Below, in pieces: positions 1 through 4,530 of a DNA stretch of 5,988 nt; position 1 is the stretch's first letter, and each line of letters begins with the position of its first letter. The stretch is from assembly GCA_013044365.1 (NCBI GenBank), contig JABEUP010000228.1, positions 1 to 5,988 of the forward strand. Direction: 5' to 3'. This stretch comes from Acidimicrobiaceae bacterium (GTDB lineage Bacteria > Actinomycetota > Acidimicrobiia > Acidimicrobiales > Acidimicrobiaceae). The translations under genes were made by a program, and so were the position numbers. A model generated the notes under the pieces. It was not told where the DNA came from, did not search any database, and saw only the letters and a program-made list of their open reading frames with translations.

Positions 1-260
1 TATTTGCGCGGGTCATAGTAGGACTTCTGGCTGAGGCTCAGGCCCCAGAGCTCGAACATCTTCGGGTGTTTGCGGACGATGAGCCAGGCCCCCGCTGCAA
101 GTGTGGGGAAGGCGATCATCGCCACCAGACGAAATCCAACGAGGAAAACCGTTACACAGACGAATACGATCGCCATCCATGCTGTGAGGTCGAGGCCGAG
201 CTTGGCCCTCGGACGATTCAGCGCTTGATTGATCGGTAACGGTTCTCCTCGTCTGGTCAT
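1..260 (-). CDS. virB3: VirB3/TrbD-like type IV secretion inner-membrane protein, at the left edge
   Basis: Small inner-membrane subunit of a type IV secretion/conjugation apparatus; in known systems VirB3 works with the VirB4 ATPase during pilus assembly. Seen here: 86 complete codons from the ATG at 258-260. A short N-terminus carries the family-like stretch ALNRPRAKLGLD (about residues 13-24). A hydrophobic region at about 26-62 could form one or two membrane helices, and the tail is basic and polar (KHPKMFELW...SYYDPRK). Bases 1-2 begin a codon starting TA, so the protein either continues with Tyr or stops exactly at the edge; 86 residues is near the usual VirB3 size. It begins 12 bases after the stop of the pilin gene on the same strand, the usual VirB2-VirB3 order. 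A different reading frame across the same bases gives a proline- and arginine-rich product without membrane character and was not chosen. VirB3 and TrbD cannot be separated at this length. Confidence 0.8.
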   Translation of the reverse strand, partial: MTRRGEPLPINQALNRPRAKLGLDLTAWMAIVFVCVTVFLVGFRLVAMIAFPTLAAGAWLIVRKHPKMFELWGLSLSQKSYYDPRK

Positions 261-272
261 GGCTGCTCACCG

Positions 273-683
273 TCACATCTGTTGCCCAGTGAGCGAGCCG
301 ATCCAGCCAGCTCCCCAGCCAAGAATTCCGGCGCCGAATAGCGCGCCGAACAGGCCGGGAATGGCATCCTGAAAGCGTCCGGTCATCATGCGAATTCCGG
401 CGAAGATCAGGCCGCCGAGGCAGATGACCGCACCGGCATACATGGCGAACGTCTTAAACGTGTCCATCAGGGTGGTTGCCCCGGAGAAATCCATCGTTCC
501 CTGGGCATGGGCGACGGCGCTGCTGGCACCCGCAAACATGAGCGCAGTCAGAGTCGGCCCCATCACGTGAGCGGCGTGGAGAAGGCTGTCTTTGGTGAGG
601 AGTTTTCTCAGCCTTTGGGCAGGCTGAATGGGCAACCGGGCGGGAGCCTTATCCGACCGGTGACGACGGGCAATTCCATTCAC
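273..683 (-). CDS. virB2: VirB2/TrbC-family conjugative pilin precursor
   Basis: Major pilus subunit precursor of a type IV secretion system. The 136-residue product has a long basic N-terminal region (residues 1-32) and a hydrophobic signal segment (about 40-57). A likely signal peptidase site follows Ala60 (AVAHA, then QGTMDF), leaving a mature peptide of about 76 residues. The mature part has two hydrophobic helices, about 78-98 (YAGAVICLGGLIFAGIRMM) and 107-130, the latter rich in Gly and Ala, separated by a short polar loop (TGRFQD). This is the TrbC/VirB2 plan. The start is GTG at 681-683, supported by a strong GGAGG ribosome site (690-694) six bases upstream; no in-frame ATG lies closer to that site. 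An 8-bp inverted repeat sits directly upstream of the ribosome site, so expression may be regulated there. The gene is first in its operon within the window, and VirB3 follows. Confidence 0.85.
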   Translation of the reverse strand: MNGIARRHRSDKAPARLPIQPAQRLRKLLTKDSLLHAAHVMGPTLTALMFAGASSAVAHAQGTMDFSGATTLMDTFKTFAMYAGAVICLGGLIFAGIRMMTGRFQDAIPGLFGALFGAGILGWGAGWIGSLTGQQM

Positions 684-688
684 TTTGC

Positions 689-695
689 ACCTCCG
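689..695 (-). promoter_or_regulatory. Strong ribosome binding site of the pilin gene
   Basis: Read on the minus strand this is CGGAGGT, followed by six bases between GGAGG and the GTG start at 683. It decides the non-ATG start of the pilin gene. The outer base of the adjacent inverted repeat (695) touches it, so a hairpin there could affect ribosome access. Confidence 0.75.
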
Positions 696-713
696 CTGAC
701 CTCGTAGGTCAGC
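695..713. repeat. 8-bp perfect inverted repeat abutting the pilin ribosome site
   Basis: Arms GCTGACCT (695-702) and AGGTCAGC (706-713) flank a 3-base spacer CGT. The arms match perfectly. The repeat lies in the 5' leader of the T4SS genes, immediately before GGAGG. It could be a repressor operator or an RNA hairpin in the leader. No U-tract follows on either strand, so an intrinsic terminator is unlikely. Confidence 0.6.
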
Positions 714-772
714 TATGGCGCAAAGTTAAGGCTGGTTTTCCGGTCGCGTCCAATGAATTCCAGGGAGACCAA

Positions 773-789
773 TATGCCTTGGAGGCATA
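773..789. repeat. 7-bp perfect inverted repeat in the divergent control region
   Basis: Arms TATGCCT (773-779) and AGGCATA (783-789) flank the 3-base spacer TGG. It has the same geometry as the repeat at 695-713 (arm ending CCT, three bases, arm starting AGG), although the outer bases differ. It lies between the divergent T4SS and cargo operons, the usual place for an operator. No regulator is encoded in the window to pair with it. Confidence 0.45.
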
Positions 790-861
790 ATGGCCGATTC
801 CGGCGCATAGTGTTTGCCGGATTTTCGATAGTGTGCGCTAAATCTGGGGTCAATGAGTGAC

Positions 862-891
862 TTGACGATTCGTGGATTCTAGGGGCAAATA
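862..891 (+). promoter_or_regulatory. Possible promoter of the cargo operon
   Basis: A good -35-like hexamer TTGACG (862-867) lies about 85 bases before the first cargo gene on the plus strand. The best -10 candidates at suitable spacing (GCAAAT at 885-890 or CAAATA at 886-891) are poor matches, so this is tentative. The rest of 714-949 contains no supportable gene. Confidence 0.25.
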
Positions 892-949
892 TTGTCACTA
901 AAGTGTTCAGCCGCACCTTGCAGAAGCAGATGAAGAATAGATCCATTAT

Positions 950-1447
950 TTGGGCTGGACCATAGAGGTTTCAAAGCCCGGAAAGAATGCAGCCGCTTTT
1001 GTTCGGACAAAACCATTCTTCGATTCAGATACCAAGGCGTGCGACCGCCTGTGCGTTGGCATTTTCGCTGCAATTTCGCCAAGCGGATTATTTTCAACGG
1101 CTTGCCATTCCAGTATTTGGGTAATATGCGATACTGGTGTCCCCTTGAAATGTACGCCACCGCCGGGGTATCGCCCAATGGTTCAAGAGACGTACCGGTT
1201 CACTTTGTTGATCGACGGAGAATATGCACAGATGGGGATTTTCCCATCATCCCTCACCAATTTCATGGGCACTATTCTCGCATCTCTCCGAAGCGGCTAT
1301 CCGGGCATGCCGTTGTGCCAAATCAAAGGCTCAAACCTGCACTACACAACAGTGCGAATGCTTTCGTATGATTCATGCGATGCGACAAACGTTTTCTATT
1401 CAGTCAGATTCGACGTCATGCGCGCCGTCGGGGCAGGTGCTGAGTGA
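950..1447 (+). CDS. Uncharacterised protein, first gene of the cargo operon
   Basis: Family not recognised. The longest reading gives 165 residues from a TTG at 950; an in-frame TAG lies at 938-940, so the frame cannot extend much further upstream. The TTG has no convincing ribosome site. The N-terminal half is Cys-rich (Cys31, 35, 52, 60, 68), has no clear domain and may not be translated. From Met77 (ATG at 1178, with CCGGGG nine or so bases upstream) the product would be 89 residues with plausible alternating strands (TYRFTLLIDGEYAQMG, NVFYSVRFDVMRAV). The main support is the end: its TGA overlaps the GTG of the next gene (GTGA at 1444-1447), typical of translational coupling. No signal peptide or membrane segment is evident. 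Confidence that some protein is made in this frame is moderate; the start is uncertain. Confidence 0.5.
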   Translation: MGWTIEVSKPGKNAAAFVRTKPFFDSDTKACDRLCVGIFAAISPSGLFSTACHSSIWVICDTGVPLKCTPPPGYRPMVQETYRFTLLIDGEYAQMGIFPSSLTNFMGTILASLRSGYPGMPLCQIKGSNLHYTTVRMLSYDSCDATNVFYSVRFDVMRAVGAGAE

Positions 1448-2382
1448 TTGATCCCAAAGTGCAGAATGCGCCTCCAATCGCGCACAAAATACTCGGCCTA
1501 GATCGATCAACATTTGTCACCTCAATCGTCGTACCAGTCATAATCGCAATTTTGACGATCGCACTTACAGCGTGGCTCACTGTCTGGTTGACGGCAAAGT
1601 GGCGCGATCGATTGCGCGTCAAGGTAATGCGAAAGCTGAGTCATCAGCAATTCGAGGAACTCTCAGCGCTCTATTGTGAACGCATCCCGGATTATGAACG
1701 CGTTCCACCTAACCACCTTCAAGCCTTCCTACGCAGACAGCACTCTGCAAAGTCCCTTCACGACTTCAAACGCCGACTAAACCGTTCAACGGATCCAGTC
1801 CACCTCCTGTTTGTTGCACGTACTGCCAGCGGCATATGCGGCTTTTTGAAAGCAATCTATATTCCAGAAGTTCGTTCGCTTTTTATTGCCTATCTTGTTA
1901 CCTCAAAGGGAGCAGACTACGAAGAGCGAACTGTATCGCGCCAACTTCTGTCACGTCTCTTTAGAGCGTGCCATGGAACGGTCATTCAGCAGGTCGTTTA
2001 CGAGATTTGTGCTGCACGAGGGGCCAACTATCAAGCAAAAGCTCGATTGTTCCAACACCATGCCACTGCTTTCGGCATTAAGTTGCGAAAAATCGACGCG
2101 AAGTACCAGCAGCCCGAAATCTGCTCATTCGACGCAGGAGATTGCAAGCTCACCACCGCTGCACTTTATATAGCCCATCTAGGCAGTGAGGCGGAACGGA
2201 CGTGGCATAGCATGTCGCGAGATCAATACGAAAAGTTGGTCTCCTCCATTTACAAGAATGTTTATCTCATGAGCTATGCACTTGCTGAACCGCAGCTTAC
2301 GGAGAAATATCGAGACTTCCTACACAATGTGGCTAAAGAGCTCTTTGCTGGAATTCGTACCAAAACCATTGAGCTAAGGTGA
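1444..2382 (+). CDS. Membrane-anchored protein with a GNAT-like acyltransferase region
   Basis: The 312-residue product has one strong N-terminal membrane helix (about residues 24-50, VTSIVVPVIIAILTIALTAW and onward) followed by a basic stretch (KWRDRLRVKVMRK), suggesting an inner-membrane anchor with a cytoplasmic C-terminal body. Residues about 66-225 resemble a GNAT N-acetyltransferase fold: a helix-rich start, a strand pair around HLLFVARTASGICGFL (120-135), a strand LFIAYLVT (146-153), a helix SRQLLSRLFRACH (165-177), then a motif-B-like KARLFQHHATAFGIKL and YQQPEI. The acetyl-CoA loop (R/Q-x-x-G-x-G/A) is not clear, so it may be degenerate, inactive or only similar. The C-terminal part (about 240-312) is helical and unassigned. 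The GTG start has GGCAGG six bases upstream and overlaps the previous stop by 4 bases. The next gene follows after 13 bases. Likely a real gene; the GNAT assignment is inference from pattern. Confidence 0.75.
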   Translation: MIDPKVQNAPPIAHKILGLDRSTFVTSIVVPVIIAILTIALTAWLTVWLTAKWRDRLRVKVMRKLSHQQFEELSALYCERIPDYERVPPNHLQAFLRRQHSAKSLHDFKRRLNRSTDPVHLLFVARTASGICGFLKAIYIPEVRSLFIAYLVTSKGADYEERTVSRQLLSRLFRACHGTVIQQVVYEICAARGANYQAKARLFQHHATAFGIKLRKIDAKYQQPEICSFDAGDCKLTTAALYIAHLGSEAERTWHSMSRDQYEKLVSSIYKNVYLMSYALAEPQLTEKYRDFLHNVAKELFAGIRTKTIELR

Positions 2383-2395
2383 GTGTTAGAAAGAA

Positions 2396-2932
2396 ATGAG
2401 TGACCTCATTCCAGATATTGAAGCGTGGTTTTCTGAGGGATTGGAAGTCCGCCAATCACCTATTCATGGCTATGGGTTGTATGCCACCATTCCATTCCGG
2501 GCTGGCCATCGCATTCTGCGCCTTGGGGGTTACCTGTTTCATATTTCCGAGAGGCGCGCTAACGGAGTCATGCCCTCAACAACTACACCCCTTTCCGAAG
2601 AAGTCATATTGGCCGAGCTTGCTACGGGCTGTAAAGACTACTCGGATCATATTAATCACTCCTGCGATCCAAATATTGGTTTTACAGATGCGATTTCAAT
2701 CGTAACAATTCGGGACGTCGGCGCCGGCGAAGAACTGGTCACAGATTACGCATTCTGGGAGTGCGACGCGGCATGGAGGCTTAGGATTCCGTGCAACTGC
2801 AATACGCCCGTTTGCCGACGAAATATTACCGGTGAAGACTGGAAGGCATTTAGGGCTGCTGACCCGCTCTACAGGTATTTTTCGCCGTTCCTGAGGCGGC
2901 GAATCCTGACGGCTAAAGGAAAGGAGTTTTAA
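2396..2932 (+). CDS. SET-domain protein-lysine methyltransferase with post-SET cysteines
   Basis: Predicted to move a methyl group from S-adenosylmethionine to a lysine side chain of a protein. The compact 178-residue product carries the diagnostic SET motifs in order: HGYGLYA (24-30, the GxG SAM-binding loop), NHSCDPN (87-93, in the SAM and lysine pseudoknot) and GEELVTDY (111-118, with the catalytic-site Tyr118). A post-SET cluster C133-x-C135-x4-C140 follows; in SET enzymes it binds zinc together with the Cys of the NHSC motif (Cys90). All key residues are intact, so an active enzyme is expected. There is little beyond the SET domain except a basic C-terminal tail (FLRRRILTAKGKEF). The ATG at 2396 lies 13 bases after the previous stop, with AAGGTGAG overlapping that stop. 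Its TAA overlaps the ATG of the SDR gene (TAATG at 2930-2934). The substrate is unknown; ribosomal or DNA-binding proteins and other cargo products are possibilities. Confidence 0.88.
   Translation: MSDLIPDIEAWFSEGLEVRQSPIHGYGLYATIPFRAGHRILRLGGYLFHISERRANGVMPSTTTPLSEEVILAELATGCKDYSDHINHSCDPNIGFTDAISIVTIRDVGAGEELVTDYAFWECDAAWRLRIPCNCNTPVCRRNITGEDWKAFRAADPLYRYFSPFLRRRILTAKGKEF
2921..2926 (+). promoter_or_regulatory. Ribosome binding site of the SDR gene
   Basis: AAGGAG lies five bases before the ATG at 2932, inside the last codons of the SET gene. It fixes the SDR start and shows that the SDR is translated from its own site within the operon mRNA. Confidence 0.75.
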
Positions 2933-3657
2933 TGGAATCAGAAAAGAAGCTAGTTGCATTTGTTACTGGGGCATCCCGTGGAATTGGCTACGCAATTGCC
3001 CAGTCGATTGCTCCACAATGTTCGCATTTATTGATCGCCTCGCGTTCAAAAGCGCGAGTCAACGCAGCCGCGAAACGACTCAGAGCGAACACAACATGTG
3101 AGATTCATTCAATGTGGGGTGACTTGGCGAGCGGTCGGTCGTTTGCAAAATCCGCAAAGAGTCTAGTGAAGAGCACCGCAGGAACGCTCGACCTACTCGT
3201 GCTTGATGCCGGTTACTACGTAGAAGGGTCGTTAGAGAGTATTCGCGATGTTGACTTTGAGCGAAATATGTTGGTCAATTGCCATTCAGCGCATTACGTG
3301 GTGTCGTCTCTGTTGCCCTACCTCAAGGAATCCCCGTACGCGCGCATTGTGTTGATCGGATCAACCGCTGCTTACGAGGCTTATCCGATAGTGCCAACGT
3401 ACGGAATTGCGAAGTGGGCGTTGCGTGGTTATGCGATCAACCTTCGTAAAGAACTCATGAAGCAAAATATTGGGGTCACGTTCATTTCGCCAGGTGGAAC
3501 ACTAACTGACATGTGGGCAGGTGAGGAATTGCCACCTCGACGATTGCTGGAGCCTGAAGACATCGGGAAGCTCGTAGCAGCAACGTTAACCCTGAGTTCC
3601 CAAGCTGTCGTTGAGGAACTGATCGTCAGACCAATGCTAGGTGATATTCATGAATGA
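2932..3657 (+). CDS. Short-chain dehydrogenase/reductase (SDR), classical type
   Basis: NAD(P)-dependent oxidoreductase of the classical SDR family, 241 residues (family usual about 250). Seen: the Rossmann cofactor motif TGASRGIG (12-19), Ser37-Arg38 after strand 2, which suggests NADPH preference, GD in the adenine-binding turn (63-64), LDAG (91-94) where NNAG is usual, the structural Asn116 (LVNCHS), and the catalytic Ser144 (GSTAAY), Tyr157 and Lys161 (YGIAK), then PGG (187-189) closing the cofactor site. The catalytic set is complete. The substrate cannot be named. The region after PGG (TLTDMWAGEELPPRRLLEPEDIGKLVAATL) is typical of SDRs and forms the substrate lid. The ATG at 2932 has AAGGAG (2921-2926) five bases upstream and overlaps the stop of the SET gene by one base. 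The following gene starts inside its 3' end, so the two are probably translationally coupled. Confidence 0.92.
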   Translation: MESEKKLVAFVTGASRGIGYAIAQSIAPQCSHLLIASRSKARVNAAAKRLRANTTCEIHSMWGDLASGRSFAKSAKSLVKSTAGTLDLLVLDAGYYVEGSLESIRDVDFERNMLVNCHSAHYVVSSLLPYLKESPYARIVLIGSTAAYEAYPIVPTYGIAKWALRGYAINLRKELMKQNIGVTFISPGGTLTDMWAGEELPPRRLLEPEDIGKLVAATLTLSSQAVVEELIVRPMLGDIHE

Positions 3658-4138
3658 TCGATTGCGTGAGGCTCAGTACCTTGGAATAGTCCATCTAGTG
3701 GAGATTGACTGGCACTTTCGCGTCTACTTGATGAGAGGGGATGTAAATGAAGTCGTGGACTGCGGCTTCTTATTTGACAATCTGAGGGGTAAGATTCGCG
3801 TCATCGCTGCTGAATATCTGTCATCCGAGTTCAAATACCTGAGAAGTGGTTTTGCTATCGCCCACTACGGAAGACGCGGCGTTACCTATTCGTTTTGGCA
3901 CTGGGCTGACTGGCAGGGTACTTGGGAGTATTTCTGTCAAGCGTGGTATTGCTATGGCAGGGCAATTGACGGAATGACGCCGCTGGACCGAAACGAACCG
4001 ATCGTGTGCCAGCATGAGGTAAACGTTGTAATGCAAGAAGCCCTCATATTCCGCGAGATCGCATTCCGTTCTTCTACGCATGAAGCGCTCATTTCCGATT
4101 ATCGCAACAATATGCCAGAGCACGTGACACACTGCTGA
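3650..4138 (+). CDS. Uncharacterised aromatic-rich protein, last gene of the cargo operon
   Basis: Family not recognised. The product has 162 residues from the ATG at 3650, which overlaps the SDR 3' end by 8 bases and has AGGTG (3638-3642) seven bases upstream; a GTG nine bases earlier is a weaker alternative start. No signal peptide is seen and there is no certain membrane helix. Residues about 66-104 are unusually rich in Trp, Tyr, Phe and His (GVTYSFWHWADWQGTWEYF and WYCYGRAI). An N-terminal strand-rich part (YLGIVHLVEIDWHFRVYLM) follows the first helix. The C-terminal third is mostly helical (NVVMQEALIFREIAF). Cys and His residues near the end (C120-x-H122, H160-x... C162) do not form a clear metal motif. 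Its position suggests a partner of the SET and SDR enzymes, such as a substrate-binding or immunity-type protein; this is inference only. Confidence 0.7.
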   Translation: MNDRLREAQYLGIVHLVEIDWHFRVYLMRGDVNEVVDCGFLFDNLRGKIRVIAAEYLSSEFKYLRSGFAIAHYGRRGVTYSFWHWADWQGTWEYFCQAWYCYGRAIDGMTPLDRNEPIVCQHEVNVVMQEALIFREIAFRSSTHEALISDYRNNMPEHVTHC

Positions 4139-4186
4139 CTTGCTTGTACCACTTCATTCCGGCACATTGGTCCAGCAGGTGAGAGT

Positions 4187-4205
4187 TTTCTAGGAGATCT
4201 AGAAA
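4187..4205. repeat. 7-bp inverted repeat downstream of the cargo operon
   Basis: Arms TTTCTAG (4187-4193) and CTAGAAA (4199-4205) flank GAGAT. The arms are AT-rich and no T-run follows, so it would be a weak terminator at best. A protein-binding site is equally possible. Confidence 0.4.
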
Positions 4206-4257
4206 CCACCTCTGAGATGAGATCGGAGTGGCTTTAGACTCGGAGTAAGCATTTCTG

Positions 4258-4284
4258 CACCTTTTTCAGCATATGCTGTAGGTG
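4258..4284. repeat. Nested palindrome with core CAGCATATGCTG
   Basis: A perfect 12-bp palindrome (4267-4278) is enclosed by the imperfectly placed outer arms CACCT (4258-4262) and AGGTG (4280-4284), with TTTT on the left side only. The uninterrupted symmetric core suits a dimeric DNA-binding protein better than an RNA hairpin. Confidence 0.45.
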
Positions 4285-4328
4285 TAGTAATAGAGGACTG
4301 TCTCAATGAAGGGGTTCACCCCAAATCA

Positions 4329-4391
4329 CTGTGGGGATTTTTGTGGGTATACTCCTTCAAAAAAGCGCGAAATTGTGGGTAGTACCCACAA
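4329..4391. repeat. Cluster of TTGTGGGTA repeats, candidate integrase arm sites
   Basis: TTGTGGGTA occurs at 4341-4349 and 4373-4381, and inverted (TACCCACAA) at 4383-4391. A degenerate copy, CTGTGGGGA, lies at 4329-4337. The two exact direct copies are 32 bases apart, close to three helical turns, and all lie within about 150 bases of the attachment core. Lambda-type integrases bind short repeated arm sites arranged like this; the link to this integrase is inference. Confidence 0.45.
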
Positions 4392-4394
4392 TTT
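4370..4394. terminator. 25-base near-perfect palindrome, possible bidirectional terminator
   Basis: Twelve-base arms AAATTGTGGGTA (4370-4381) and TACCCACAATTT (4383-4394) are perfect complements around the single base G4382. A T-rich run (TTTTCTTC) follows on the plus strand, and an A/T-flanked stem reads on the minus strand. It lies between the convergent cargo operon and int, where a bidirectional terminator would fit. The almost absent loop and the match to nearby TTGTGGGTA repeats also allow a protein-binding site. Confidence 0.4.
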
Positions 4395-4479
4395 TCTTCA
4401 GATTGTCCGCGTCTGTAACTTGTTGAAAGCGGGCAACATATAGCAACTCTGAGCAATGCTGAGCCGGACGACTTTCTAA

Positions 4480-4525
<46 letters not shown>

Positions 4526-4530
4526 TTCTT

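Larger units (their letters stand above)
4139..4479. other. Non-coding attachment-site arm or terminator region rich in palindromes
   Basis: No gene is supported here on either strand. The segment lies between the end of the plus-strand cargo operon and the tRNA-like attachment core. It holds a 7-bp inverted repeat (4187-4205), a 12-bp perfect palindrome (4267-4278), a GGGGT-TC-ACCCC hairpin (4311-4322), several TTGTGGGTA-type repeats with a 25-base palindrome (4329-4394), and a direct repeat CTGAGC at 4449-4454 and 4459-4464, spaced 10 bases. Such density next to an integrase core site is what one expects of the accessory arm of an attP, and/or of terminators between convergent genes. Confidence 0.55.

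Noticed and set aside
13..276. Minus-strand frame of 87 codons overlapping VirB3
   Set aside because: It is Pro/Arg/Ser-rich with no domain. The neighbouring frame gives a membrane protein with VirB3 character in the expected place after the pilin.
388..707. Plus-strand frames opposite the pilin gene
   Set aside because: They are antisense shadows of a well-supported pilin gene with signal peptide, two helices and a strong ribosome site.
879..1178. Minus-strand frame of 99 codons opposite the first cargo gene
   Set aside because: The composition is basic and low-complexity, no ribosome site or domain is seen, and it ends in the control region. The plus frame is better supported by its coupling to the next gene.
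4139..4479. Origin of transfer (oriT)
   Set aside because: Palindromes near a conjugative element invite this idea, but no relaxase gene or recognisable nic-site motif is visible in the window.
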